Source: an uncultured Saprospiraceae bacterium
GTDB taxonomy: Bacteria; Bacteroidota; Bacteroidia; Chitinophagales; Saprospiraceae
DNA: 33,412 bases
Direction of reading: 5' to 3'
NCBI GenBank assembly: GCA_938008185.1
Contig: CALLLR010000030.1
Location: 1-33,412 of the forward strand
The translations under genes and the position numbers were made by a program. Position 1 is the stretch's first letter; every line of letters starts with the position of its first letter. This document shows positions 7,968 through 17,296 of this stretch, one piece after another. The notes beneath the pieces were generated by a model. That model worked only from the letters and a program-made list of their open reading frames with translations. It was not told where the DNA came from and searched no databases.

Positions 7968-8210
7968 ATGAAAAAATTTATTTTAGGCCTAGCGCTTATT
8001 TCAACGGCTGCTTTTTTGACTTCTTGTGGCGATGATGAGGAATGCTATACTTGCGTTGATGACGCGGGTACCACTAGTTCTTTCGAGTTCTGTGAAGGGG
8101 AAGACTTCATTGTAGTGGATGGTGATACCGTCGAATTCGAAGCAGGCGCTACCGGTGCTCAGATTAGCTCAAGTTTTGCTTTGATCGGAATTACTTGTAC
8201 TAAGAATTAA
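7968..8210 (+). CDS. Small lipoprotein
   Basis: The protein has 80 residues. A short signal peptide ends in a lipobox, FLTSC, with the lipidated cysteine at residue 20, so the mature form is a 61-residue lipoprotein. The next residues, GDDEE, are acidic; an acidic run after the lipid cysteine is associated in several Bacteroidota with export to the cell surface. The mature part has four more cysteines (C-x2-C, then FEFC and TC near the end), enough for two disulfide bonds. No known domain was recognised. It is monocistronic, followed at once by a strong terminator. Confidence 0.85.
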   Translation: MKKFILGLALISTAAFLTSCGDDEECYTCVDDAGTTSSFEFCEGEDFIVVDGDTVEFEAGATGAQISSSFALIGITCTKN

Positions 8211-8257
8211 TACCAGCTTCATTGTATAAATGATTGGTATATTTGAAAATATACACA

Positions 8258-8291
8258 GAAAAGCCCTCCAAAATGGAGGGCTTTTCCTTTT
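8258..8291 (+). terminator. Strong intrinsic terminator
   Basis: A perfect 12-bp stem (GAAAAGCCCTCC / GGAGGGCTTTTC) with a 5-nt loop, followed by CTTTT. It ends the lipoprotein transcript. Confidence 0.92.
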
Positions 8292-8404
8292 GCCGACACT
8301 TTTTTTGGTTTTAAGTGGGTTTTTGCACGCAACTATCTTCCTTTTTATCGTTTTAAAAAGGTAAGTACTCGGATAAAAGAGTACTTAGGTCTTGAGCTAG
8401 TCGT

Positions 8405-11400
8405 ATGAAATTCAAACTGTTACCCTTTCTTTGCTGTCTATTGTTTTTCGGATTTCAGGTGACTGGGCAAGATCGGGGACTGTCTAATCTGAATACCAAA
8501 TTACTGACCTGGCAGCCCGATCAAACGATTTATGCACTGGATTCACTCACCATCATTCCTGGTTCTGTCTCCTTACGGGAATACCCTTTGGGTAAAATCG
8601 TTGAGACCACTCGTTATCAGGTAATTAAAAATAAAATACACCTTAGAGATACCATTTTCTTTAATCAACAGCAGACTAAAACATATACCGCTACCTATCG
8701 TGTCTTACCCTACGATCTTTACAAAGATTTTGTCCGCCTCGATACGACCAGAATTGGAACCAATGCAAATGGGGATTATATTGGTTTTACCATCAATCCC
8801 TACCAGGACGAAGACGAAATTATCAAATTCAAAGGACTGGATTACAACGGTAGTTTTGCTCGTGGAATCTCCTTCGGGAATAGTCAGAATCTGGTGCTCA
8901 ATTCTAGTTTTAATTTACAACTGGCGGGCGAACTTGGTGATGATATCGAAATTCTGGCCGCCATCACCGACAATAGTATTCCACTCCAGCCGGAAGGGAA
9001 TACCCAGCAGCTTCAGGAGTTTGATCGGATTTTTATTCAGTTAAGCAAAAAAGAAAATGTGCTCATCGCCGGAGATTACGAACTCAATCGCCCCGATAGT
9101 TATTTTATGAATTATTATAAAAAATTACAGGGAGCTACTTTCCGAAATCAGGTCAGCCCTTTTAAAAACGCTACTCTGCAGTCACGGGCAAGCGTTGCGG
9201 TAGCCAGAGGTAAATTTGCCCGCAACCTGCTCGCCAGCGAAGAAGGCAACCAGGGGCCTTATCGACTGCAAGGTAATCAGGGGGAACAATTTATCATCGC
9301 ACTGGCAGGTACCGAAAAAGTTTTTTTTGATGGCAAATTGTTAACCCGCGGACTGGAAGAAGATTATGTGATTGATTACAACCGGGCAGATATTGTTTTT
9401 ACCAACAAAGTTTTGATCACTAAAGACGTGCGGATTATTGTAGAATTTGAATACGCCGACCAACAGTATTTACGCTCCATGTACGCTTTTGATACAGAAT
9501 TAAATTATAAAAAATGGCGACTGCATTTTAACCTTTTTTCGGAACAGGACAGCCGCAATTCTACCGGATTACAGGAACTGGATTCTTTGCAGCAAATTTT
9601 GTTAAATTCGGTGGGCGATGATATCGAAAATGCACTTGCTCCTTCGATCAGCCGTACGGAAGAGTTCAACGAATTTCGTATCCAATACGAACAGATAGAT
9701 ACGCAGGTTTTAATCAACAATAATTTTGTTAATTTTGAAATATTGCAGTTTAGTACCGACCCGGACAGTGCGATTTTTACGGCTACTTTTACGGACGTAG
9801 GTTTTGGACAAGGCAATTATTCATTAGACCCGAATACTTCTCAGAATGGTAGGGTCTTTTTTTGGGTAGCGCCCGATGCGAACGGAAATCCCCTGGGGAA
9901 TTTTGAACCGGTAATTCGCCTGGTTGCGCCAACGCAAAGACAGATGTACAGCTTTGGTGCCGATTATGAAGTCAACAAAAATGGTCGTGTCCAAACTGAA
10001 GTTGCCTTAAGTCGAAATGATCTCAACCGCTTTTCAGACATAGACGATCAGGACGATGCCGGAGTAGCTGCCTTTGCCAGTTATCAACAATTATTTCCTT
10101 TGAAAAAGAATTGGAACCTGGCCACTAATATAAATTATGAATTCACTCAAAAACGTTTTCAGGCGCTGAATCCTTACCGAAAAGCTGAATTTACCCGCGA
10201 TTGGAATCTCGCTAACAATCGGAATGAAATTCTGGAGATTACCCGGGAAAATGAACACATCGCCCGCGCCGAGGTATCTCTTTTAAAAAATAATCTGGGA
10301 AGTCTGTCGTACGAATTCAGTAGCTTTTTAAGGGGGGCAACTTACGACGGACAAAAACATTTTACCCAATTAAAAGTTAACCGAAATAACTGGAAAGTGG
10401 ATGCACAACTCAATTGGCTCCAGGTAGAGAGTGATCGGGAAGATAGCCAGTTTTTGAGACCTAAAATTGATATCGCCAAAACCCTTCCCAAGTTGGGAGG
10501 AATTACCTTAGGCGCCTACGGAGAACAAGAAAAAAATGAACGGTTTTCGAATGCTGCCGATACGTTAAGCTCCGTTAGCTTTTATTACAATCTTTACCGT
10601 TTTTATTTAAAAACACCAGAAGAAAAGCGGTTTGCGTTCGGAACCAACTATACGCAACGGTACGATTATGCGCCTACCGGAAAAGACTTTACGGAAAATA
10701 CAGTAGCCGACGAATTTAATTTGAATGGCAGCTGGACAGAAGGCAACATCTCCCGTTTGAGCTGGAATTTTACTTATCGAAAATTAAGAATTTCGGACGA
10801 AACATTAACGACTCAAACCCCGCAAAATGCTTCGCTGGGCAGGCTTGACCATCGGCTCACACTTTGGAAAGGAGCAGTCCGTTCTACCACCAATTACGAA
10901 ATTGGTTCCGGACAGGAACCGCGGGTCGCCTATAATTATTTGCCCGTTAATCCAGGGGATGGTATTTTCTTTTGGGATGAAACACTGGACTTTAATGGAG
11001 ATGGTGTACCCCAGGTGAATGAGATTCGGGAAGAAGCCTTCACGGGCGAAGGAAATATCATTCGGGTAACCCTCTTTACCAACGAATTTATTCGCACCAA
11101 TAACGTTACTTTCAACGAGAGTATACAGACGAGTTTGAAAAGCGTTTTTCAGGGTAAAAAAGGATTCAAAAAATGGCTGGGTAAATTTTCTACCCAATCC
11201 ACCGTGCGCGTGGTACGTCGAACTCGGGAGGCAGACGGAGTTTCGGCCTATAATCCCTTCCAGAATAATATCCCTGATACGGCCCTGGTTGCCGTAAATT
11301 CAAATGTTCGGAATATCTTATTTTTTAACCGGGGAGATCAGAAATATGATCTGCAAATAGGTCAGACCACGGCACGTAACAAAATTGTACTCACCAGTGG

Positions 11401-11938
11401 ATTTCAGACCCGTCGCAACGACGAACAGTTTTTTCGGAGTCGGTGGAATATCAGTAAAACCATCAGTACACAATTTGAGATAGCCACTGGTTTAAATTTA
11501 AGTGACAGTGAATTTTTTGAGAATCAGGATTATACGATCAAATTTTTTCGTACCCGACCGCAGTTGACCTTACAACCTTCTAATAATTTTAGAACTATTT
11601 TTTCTTACGAGTTTAGAGAAAGTAATAACGAATCGCTCCTCAGAGAACAAGCCATTAAGCACGATTTTTCACTCGAAACTACTTTTAACCAAAATACTGC
11701 AACTTCTATCCGTTCACGCTTGTCTTTTGTCAATGTAAGCTTTGATGGTGAACGCAATACCCCGCTGGAGTTTGCCATTCTGGAAACCTTAAAAGATGGT
11801 AAAAATTATCTGTGGTCTTTATCACTTGATCGTCGCCTGTCAAAAAATATTTTAATGAGCATCAGCTACGAAGGTCGAAAAACCGGGATCGCTAATTCGG
11901 TACATATTGGCCGGGCACAAGTACGGGCGACCTTTTAG
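8405..11938 (+). CDS. Large predicted outer-membrane beta-barrel protein of unknown function
   Basis: This 1177-residue protein has a signal peptide (about 1-21, ending VTGQ). Residues 90-360 form an N-terminal beta-rich region with a conserved-looking segment near 293-355: GTEKVFFDGKLLTRG, then DYVIDYNRADIVFT and RIIVEFEYADQQY. From residue about 360 to the end the sequence alternates polar and hydrophobic residues in short strands, and the chain ends in phenylalanine (QVRATF), as outer-membrane barrels do. I infer an outer-membrane barrel with a soluble N-terminal part. Proteins of this look are found in many Bacteroidota without a known function. No TonB box, plug domain or T9SS sorting domain was seen. 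The gene is monocistronic; I found no full promoter consensus before it. Confidence 0.75.
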   Translation: MKFKLLPFLCCLLFFGFQVTGQDRGLSNLNTKLLTWQPDQTIYALDSLTIIPGSVSLREYPLGKIVETTRYQVIKNKIHLRDTIFFNQQQTKTYTATYRVLPYDLYKDFVRLDTTRIGTNANGDYIGFTINPYQDEDEIIKFKGLDYNGSFARGISFGNSQNLVLNSSFNLQLAGELGDDIEILAAITDNSIPLQPEGNTQQLQEFDRIFIQLSKKENVLIAGDYELNRPDSYFMNYYKKLQGATFRNQVSPFKNATLQSRASVAVARGKFARNLLASEEGNQGPYRLQGNQGEQFIIALAGTEKVFFDGKLLTRGLEEDYVIDYNRADIVFTNKVLITKDVRIIVEFEYADQQYLRSMYAFDTELNYKKWRLHFNLFSEQDSRNSTGLQELDSLQQILLNSVGDDIENALAPSISRTEEFNEFRIQYEQIDTQVLINNNFVNFEILQFSTDPDSAIFTATFTDVGFGQGNYSLDPNTSQNGRVFFWVAPDANGNPLGNFEPVIRLVAPTQRQMYSFGADYEVNKNGRVQTEVALSRNDLNRFSDIDDQDDAGVAAFASYQQLFPLKKNWNLATNINYEFTQKRFQALNPYRKAEFTRDWNLANNRNEILEITRENEHIARAEVSLLKNNLGSLSYEFSSFLRGATYDGQKHFTQLKVNRNNWKVDAQLNWLQVESDREDSQFLRPKIDIAKTLPKLGGITLGAYGEQEKNERFSNAADTLSSVSFYYNLYRFYLKTPEEKRFAFGTNYTQRYDYAPTGKDFTENTVADEFNLNGSWTEGNISRLSWNFTYRKLRISDETLTTQTPQNASLGRLDHRLTLWKGAVRSTTNYEIGSGQEPRVAYNYLPVNPGDGIFFWDETLDFNGDGVPQVNEIREEAFTGEGNIIRVTLFTNEFIRTNNVTFNESIQTSLKSVFQGKKGFKKWLGKFSTQSTVRVVRRTREADGVSAYNPFQNNIPDTALVAVNSNVRNILFFNRGDQKYDLQIGQTTARNKIVLTSGFQTRRNDEQFFRSRWNISKTISTQFEIATGLNLSDSEFFENQDYTIKFFRTRPQLTLQPSNNFRTIFSYEFRESNNESLLREQAIKHDFSLETTFNQNTATSIRSRLSFVNVSFDGERNTPLEFAILETLKDGKNYLWSLSLDRRLSKNILMSISYEGRKTGIANSVHIGRAQVRATF

Positions 11939-11972
11939 TAAAAAACATTAAGACAAAGAATAATTCACTTGC

Positions 11973-12029
11973 ATTTACTCACTCTGGCTACATGCGCTCT
12001 TTATTTAATCGCGTTTGAGTGAAGTAAAT
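11973..12029. other. Long imperfect inverted repeat after the barrel gene
   Basis: ATTTACTCACTC (11973-11984) pairs with GAGTGAAGTAAAT (12017-12029) with a single bulged base. It lies 35 bp after the stop codon. The loop is 32 nt and no T-run follows, so it may protect the mRNA end rather than terminate. Confidence 0.45.
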
Positions 12030-12053
12030 AGCTAAAAGCGAATAGCAAACGGC
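12026..12053 (+). repeat. Degenerate AAATAGC heptamer repeat
   Basis: Four consecutive 7-bp units: AAATAGC, TAAAAGC, GAATAGC, AAACGGC. The first overlaps the inverted repeat ending at 12029. Two units of the same type form the loop of the terminator at 7339-7377. Confidence 0.6.
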
Positions 12054-12103
12054 ATTTTATACACCAACAACCTATAAGAGCCGACAAATAAGGATTTTTA
12101 CAT

Positions 12104-12133
12104 TTTGATTAAGACGATCCTTTATTATCTTTG
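12104..12133 (+). promoter_or_regulatory. Consensus Bacteroidota promoter of the metalloprotease gene
   Basis: TTTG (12104-12107), 18 bp, then TATCTTTG (12126-12133): both boxes match the Bacteroidota sigma consensus. The start site should be near 12139, giving a leader of about 64 nt. It is the best complete -33/-7 promoter in the window and a useful contrast to the activator-type promoters further right. Confidence 0.75.
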
Positions 12134-12202
12134 TTGTTCAACTTTGATCTTAATTCCTACGCTATAACTAACAAAGTTCTTCAATCATAAAAAACCATCA
12201 CT

Positions 12203-15200
12203 ATGCGTTTAATTCTAGCTTTGAGTTCCCTGCTCTTTCTAAACCTTACTTTGACAGCACAGACCTTCTGGAAGTCCGTTGATCAGAATGTTTTAACAGA
12301 ACAGCAGGAACCCGACATCTCCGTCGATAAATATGCTGCTTTTCAGTTGGATTTTAATCAGTTTCAGCAAGCATTAGTAAATACACCCTGGGAAGATCTG
12401 ACCAACGCCTCAGTGCTGGGTAAAACAATTTCTTTACCACTCCCTAACGGTCAAATCGGTCAATTTAAAATTTGGGAAACCAGTATTTTTCATCCTCACA
12501 TGGCTGCCCGTTATCCTCAACTGCGTTCCTATCGAGGTGTTGGATTGGATCATCCTGGATTTGCGGTGCGGATGGCTATTTCGCCCAAAGGAGTACATCT
12601 AGGGATTCATACGCCGGAAGGAAATATCTATGTTGATCCTTATACTGCTGGCAATACCGGCTTATACATTAGTTACTATACCCGGGACCATTTGGCAATT
12701 AGTCAGCCTGCAGCTTGTGGTTTTTCTAATTTTGAGGGGGAATCTACTCCTGAAAATTTAACTTTAGGAAGTGGCGAGCCTCAGGCGACGACCAACAGTG
12801 CCGGAGGACCGGTAGAGATGAGAGAATTTCGGGTAGCCCTAAGTTGTTCCGGCGAATTTGCGCAGGGACACGGAGGAACCGTAGAGAGTGTACTGGCTGA
12901 TTACCAAATTGCCATGAACCGCCTGAATCTGATCTATGAGCAAAGTCTAGCTACCCGCTTTACATTAGTAGATGGAATAGAAGAAGTACTTTATTTAGAT
13001 CCGAGTACGGACCCTTTTTCGAATGGTACGGTAGGTACTTCTATGTTGATTGAAAATGCTACTAATTTGAATCTGATCATCGGCGAAGAAAATTTTGACA
13101 TCGGCCACGTTTTTACGGGGGGATGTTCAGATGTCGGCGGTGTAGCGAGCGGTCGAGTTTGTGGAGACTTTAAAGGTGCAGGGGTTACCTGTCACGCCAG
13201 TTCCAACGTTATTGCCGTAACGGCCAATATCATGGCCCACGAAATTGGACATCAATTATCTGCCGGTCATACCTGGAATGGTTGTCCGCCATCGGTTGAT
13301 CAGTACGCCTCTGGTTCTGCCTGGGAGCCGGGCAGTGGCACGACAATCATGTCTTATGCGGGTAGCTGCGGTATCGATAATAATGTAGATGGTGGTGGAG
13401 ATGAATATTTTCACGGAGGAACGATTGATCAGATGTCTAACTACATTCGTAATGGATCGGCCACCTGCGGAGGTAATATAGTGACGGCTAACAATTTTCC
13501 AGACGTGACTGCGCTGGTAGAAGATGGGTTTTACATTCCGATCAGTACTCCTTTTGAATTGGACGCCGTAGCCGATGATATGGACGGAGACGTATTAAGT
13601 TATTGTTGGGAACAAAGGGATTTAGGCCCTTACGGAGACTTGGGTTCCCCCGAATTAAGTGCTCCATTGTTCCGGTCTTATCCCCCAAGATCTGCCTCTA
13701 ACCGAATTTTTCCTAATATCCAGACGGTTGTTCAGGGAGGAATGGATCGGAGAGAAATACTACCTACCTACTCCAGAGTAATGAATTTTTCTTGTACGGT
13801 AAGAGACAATAATCCCTTGATTGGTGGCGTGTCACAGGCGTACGTTAGTTTTCGGGCGACTGATCTGGCCGGACCATTTTTGGTGAGTTTTCCTAACAGT
13901 GCAACCAGTCTGGAAGTAGGGAGTTATCAGCAAATTACCTGGGACGTAGCTAATACGGATCAAGGCCCCGTTAATTGTCAGCGTGTCAATATCCTTTTAT
14001 CACTAGATGGAGGCTTTACCTATCCCATTACCTTAGCCGAAGATGTAGTTAATGACGGAGATTACGGAATAATCATTCCGGATGAGTTGTCGACTACCGC
14101 ACGGATTATGGTACGGGCGGCGGACAATATATTCTTTGATATTTCAAATGCTAATTTTAGTATCGTTCCACCTTCTCAGCCCGGATATTCTTTACTACCT
14201 TCGGAAGAAGAAATCGTAATTTGTCCACCGGCCTCTCAGTCTATTGCCCTGACCACAGGAAGCCTGGAGAATTTTGCCGGGGACATCACTTTTTCCGTCA
14301 CGGACTTGCCAGCAGGTGCTACCGCTAATTTTTCTGCGGCTACAATTTCACCGGGTGAAACAACTAGCCTGGAATTGGATTTTTCCAATCTTGCCAGTTT
14401 TGGTAGTGGAGAAATTAAAGTGACCGCTACGGCTGATGGCCTGGAGGACGAAGAGCGAACAATCGAATATGTTGCTATTGATAATGATTTTTCTAGTTTA
14501 GCCCTAAATGGTCCCGCTAATGGTGCCATTGGTTTAGGCGGAGCACCTACCTATTCGTGGACGACAGTTGCCAACGCTGATAGTTACGAAATACAAGTGG
14601 CCAACAATCCTAACTTTAGCAATGCCAGCATCATTGAATCTGTTACTGGACTTACTGGAGGCAGTTATGATGCGGGGGTACAACTGGACAAAGGATTTCC
14701 TTTTTACTGGCGTATTCGTCCGGTTAATCTTTGTGGTCCAGGACCTTATTCATCTACGTTTGCTTTCTTTACGGAAGTACAAAGTTGTGGCGAATTTACG
14801 GCAACCGATATTCCTGTCCAATTACCCACGGGAACGGCTTCAGAACCAATAGTTACCTCTGTAATCAATGTAGCAGATGGTGCAATCATTAACGACTTTA
14901 ATATTTCCAGTTTAATGGGTGATTACGATTTTATCAAGCATATTGATGTTAGGTTGTCCAGCCCTGCTGGTACAAGTGTCTTATTATTTGAAGATCTCCC
15001 TTGTACGGGTATTCCTTTTGATCTAAAACTAGATGATGATGCTGCCGAAGATATTCCTTGTCCGGTAAATACCGGAGGAAGTTATAAGGTGGAGGATCCG
15101 GATGGTTTGGCAAAGTTTAACGGAGAAAATAGTGCAGGTGACTGGACATTGACTATTGAAGTGATCAATAACTTTGGAGAGGGTGGAACGCTGGACGCCT

Positions 15201-15850
15201 GGAGTTTTGAAATTTGTGGAAACTTAGCACTTAATGGTCCCGAATTGGTTAATAATGAAATTCTCGAAGTACCGGTTGGAGCGTCCAATCCAATTCAATT
15301 TAATTTACTATTAGCCGAAGATGTGGACAATGGTCCGGAAGAAGTTGTTTATACAATCGTTGAAGCGCCTACTAAAGGCAGATTACTCCGCTATGGTAAT
15401 CAGCTATTTGTCGGAGAGACCTTTACGCAGCAGCAGATTTATGGATCAGCGGTGGTTTATCAGCACGATGGAACGGAGGAGGAAAGTGATCAATTTACCT
15501 TTACTGTTAGCGATGGTACGGGTGGATGGTTAGGGACACCAGTTTATAATATTCAAATTTCCAACGACGCGGTAGTGGGAATCAGTGAAGAAATAGCCGA
15601 ACAAAGTATTCGCCTCTATCCTAATCCCGCTGGTGATTTAGTTAATCTTACTTTTAAGGTGCCGCTGGAAAGTGTAAGCCTGCGTATTTATAATATTCAG
15701 GGACAAAAAATCCAGGAGCAACAGCTTGAATCGGTTGGAGTAAATCACCGGGAAACCCTAAATACGGCAAACATTTCTAATGGGGTTTATCTTCTGGAAT
15801 TGCAGTCAGATGCGGGACGGATGGTCAAAAAATTAACGATTCAGCGATAA
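12203..15850 (+). CDS. Secreted M12B-like (reprolysin) zinc metalloprotease with T9SS type A sorting domain
   Basis: The protein has 1215 residues. A signal peptide (1-19) is followed by a propeptide (about 20-200) and a metzincin catalytic domain (about 205-420). The zinc motif is HEIGHQLSAGH, with ligands His346, His350 and His356, catalytic Glu347, and the Met-turn IMSYAG at Met383. The residue usually Gly in HExxHxxGxxH is Ser353 here. Further domains are Ig/Fn3-like modules (about 430-860), a proprotein-convertase P-domain (about 868-1010), a cadherin/CSPG-like repeat (about 1020-1125) and a type A sorting domain (about 1135-1215, IRLYPNPAGD ... GVYLLELQS ... KKLTIQR). It should be exported by Sec, then by T9SS, to the surface or medium, where it would digest proteins. 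The gene has its own consensus promoter and terminator. Confidence 0.93.
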   Translation: MRLILALSSLLFLNLTLTAQTFWKSVDQNVLTEQQEPDISVDKYAAFQLDFNQFQQALVNTPWEDLTNASVLGKTISLPLPNGQIGQFKIWETSIFHPHMAARYPQLRSYRGVGLDHPGFAVRMAISPKGVHLGIHTPEGNIYVDPYTAGNTGLYISYYTRDHLAISQPAACGFSNFEGESTPENLTLGSGEPQATTNSAGGPVEMREFRVALSCSGEFAQGHGGTVESVLADYQIAMNRLNLIYEQSLATRFTLVDGIEEVLYLDPSTDPFSNGTVGTSMLIENATNLNLIIGEENFDIGHVFTGGCSDVGGVASGRVCGDFKGAGVTCHASSNVIAVTANIMAHEIGHQLSAGHTWNGCPPSVDQYASGSAWEPGSGTTIMSYAGSCGIDNNVDGGGDEYFHGGTIDQMSNYIRNGSATCGGNIVTANNFPDVTALVEDGFYIPISTPFELDAVADDMDGDVLSYCWEQRDLGPYGDLGSPELSAPLFRSYPPRSASNRIFPNIQTVVQGGMDRREILPTYSRVMNFSCTVRDNNPLIGGVSQAYVSFRATDLAGPFLVSFPNSATSLEVGSYQQITWDVANTDQGPVNCQRVNILLSLDGGFTYPITLAEDVVNDGDYGIIIPDELSTTARIMVRAADNIFFDISNANFSIVPPSQPGYSLLPSEEEIVICPPASQSIALTTGSLENFAGDITFSVTDLPAGATANFSAATISPGETTSLELDFSNLASFGSGEIKVTATADGLEDEERTIEYVAIDNDFSSLALNGPANGAIGLGGAPTYSWTTVANADSYEIQVANNPNFSNASIIESVTGLTGGSYDAGVQLDKGFPFYWRIRPVNLCGPGPYSSTFAFFTEVQSCGEFTATDIPVQLPTGTASEPIVTSVINVADGAIINDFNISSLMGDYDFIKHIDVRLSSPAGTSVLLFEDLPCTGIPFDLKLDDDAAEDIPCPVNTGGSYKVEDPDGLAKFNGENSAGDWTLTIEVINNFGEGGTLDAWSFEICGNLALNGPELVNNEILEVPVGASNPIQFNLLLAEDVDNGPEEVVYTIVEAPTKGRLLRYGNQLFVGETFTQQQIYGSAVVYQHDGTEEESDQFTFTVSDGTGGWLGTPVYNIQISNDAVVGISEEIAEQSIRLYPNPAGDLVNLTFKVPLESVSLRIYNIQGQKIQEQQLESVGVNHRETLNTANISNGVYLLELQSDAGRMVKKLTIQR

Positions 15851-15871
15851 AAATTCTTCGTATGGTCGGAT

Positions 15872-15907
15872 ACCGAATTGAATCTAGTGTTCAATTCGGT
15901 TTTTTTT
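15872..15907 (+). terminator. Strong intrinsic terminator
   Basis: A perfect 11-bp stem (ACCGAATTGAA / TTCAATTCGGT) with a 7-nt loop, followed by TTTTTTT. It begins 22 bp after the metalloprotease stop codon. Confidence 0.94.
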
Positions 15908-16011
15908 GTGAATGCTCAAAGTGTTTCTTATATTGGCCATGCAACGGGCCGTGCACGTTGTACCTTATTTCCTGTCCCAAAACGATTACTAACACACCAC
16001 TAATTTGCTGA

Positions 16012-16041
16012 TTACCAAGTAAATTCCTTTCCGTTTGGTAA
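16012..16041. promoter_or_regulatory. TTACCAA/TTGGTAA inverted repeat before the response regulator
   Basis: TTACCAA (16012-16018) and TTGGTAA (16035-16041) are perfect inverted 7-mers, 16 bp apart, about 105 bp upstream of the response-regulator start. Each arm contains TACCAA, like the half-sites of the TACC-N8-GGTA dyads further right, so autoregulation is possible. It could also simply form an RNA hairpin. Confidence 0.35.
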
Positions 16042-16144
16042 GGGATAAGAACGTGGCACCGGTTTTGCAAGTGATAAGTGTTAGATTTTGCTAATATGAA
16101 ATTGGCAATAATGAGAACCAAATAGCCCTAATTAAGTTTTGAAT

Positions 16145-16819
16145 ATGGAAAGTATTAAAGTGTTGATTGCAGATGACCACCGATTATTTATCGCCGGACT
16201 AAAGTCTATTTTATCAGATAATGAAGAACAAAAATGCGAAATAGTTGGAATCGCACATAATGGTGATCAGGTTATTCAAATGTTGAAAGAGACAGAGACA
16301 GATTTATTAATTCTGGACCTGAATATGCCTGAAAAAGATGGTCTGGACGTGATTGACGTAATACGCTCCCAAAATAAGGAACTTAGAATTCTGGCCCTCA
16401 CGGTCTATGATGAGTCAAAAATCGTAAAATCGGCTTTCAAATCGGGTGTAGATGGCTATATCCTCAAAAATGTTGGGATGGACGAACTCTGGAAGGCGAT
16501 CAGTGAAGTCATGGAGGGACGTACTTTCCTCGGTAAAGGAGTCCGACTCAATACAACACTCGAAGAGATTAAAAGAAAAATTGAAGATCAGTCCCGGTTC
16601 CCTTCCGAAGACAAATTTATTAAAAAATACAACCTCACCAAGCGAGAGCTAGAAATCCTTAAACTCATCACCCACGCCCTCAGCAATAAAGAAATTGGTA
16701 AGGTTTTGTACATTAGCGACCAAACCGTGAGTGTGCATCGAAAAAATATTATGAGAAAGCTAGGTGTCAGTAATACCGCCGGTTTAATCAAATTGGCATA
16801 TGATAATAGCCTGGTTTAG
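16145..16819 (+). CDS. NarL/FixJ-family DNA-binding response regulator (orphan)
   Basis: From the ATG at 16145 the protein has 224 residues; a TTG at 16139 would add two. A receiver domain (about 3-122) has the acidic pair Asp10-Asp11, the phospho-acceptor Asp58 in LLILDLNMP, Thr86 and Lys108. A LuxR/NarL-type helix-turn-helix follows (about 158-220), with LTKRELEILKLI, the ALSNKEIGKVLYIS scaffold and the recognition helix in QTVSVHRKNIMRKLGV. It should be a cytoplasmic transcription factor activated by phosphorylation, dimerising on inverted DNA half-sites. No histidine kinase lies nearby, so its partner is elsewhere. A 16-bp dyad of NarL geometry lies 84 bp after its stop, and three more lie before other surface-protein genes, suggesting that it controls this cluster. 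Confidence 0.95.
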   Translation: MESIKVLIADDHRLFIAGLKSILSDNEEQKCEIVGIAHNGDQVIQMLKETETDLLILDLNMPEKDGLDVIDVIRSQNKELRILALTVYDESKIVKSAFKSGVDGYILKNVGMDELWKAISEVMEGRTFLGKGVRLNTTLEEIKRKIEDQSRFPSEDKFIKKYNLTKRELEILKLITHALSNKEIGKVLYISDQTVSVHRKNIMRKLGVSNTAGLIKLAYDNSLV

Positions 16820-16903
16820 AGGTAGATAAGTATATGAATAGCCTATATTCAAAAGCTATATTAAATTAAAATTATAATATATTTCTTTTCTTTTTTTAAA
16901 AAA

Positions 16904-16949
16904 TACCATAAATAGGGTAGGAATAGAACAATTGGATGCCGTATATTTG
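16904..16949 (+). promoter_or_regulatory. TACC-N8-GGTA operator with -7 element TATATTTG (site A)
   Basis: TACC (16904-16907) and GGTA (16916-16919) form a 16-bp dyad whose halves read TACCATA and, on the other strand, TACCCTA, 2 bp apart. A -7 element TATATTTG (16942-16949, full match) follows after 22 bp, with no -33 TTTG at the right distance. With a start near 16955 the dyad centres near -43, the place for an activator that contacts RNA polymerase. It heads the leader of the cohesin/SprB operon. Confidence 0.6.
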
Positions 16950-17296
16950 TCCTTGTAAACAGTTTAAAAGTACTGTGAGGACATTTATAGCAAAAACCGA
17001 TTTAAGTATTTGAAAACCATTTTTGGTTAATTTTTCCCATGAACTGCGATATTTATTGAATTCTATTCAATATTTTTAAAATATCAGTAATTGATTCTTT
17101 TCACTGATTATTTTTTAAATATTTTCTTTCCTGATTGCACCATCGCAGATTCTTATTAATGTTAAAATTTTGAAATCAATACCCTGATTTCCAAGCTTTG
17201 CATCGGTTATACCTATTACCCTTGGCAAGAACTAGTACATACGCTTAATCCCCGTATGATTATATATTAACATTTTGTGCAACAAATTATAATCAC

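Noticed and set aside
8304-8341. Promoter for the barrel gene (TTTG 8304, TATCTTCC 8334)
   Set aside because: Spacing of 26 bp is too long and the -7 box has two mismatches.
15891-16121. 76-codon minus-strand frame between the protease and the response regulator
   Set aside because: It overlaps the protease terminator, has no recognisable domain and no promoter.
17015-17035. AACCA/TGGTT hairpin followed by TTTTT as a terminator
   Set aside because: A 5-bp AT-containing stem with two As before the T-run is too weak to call.
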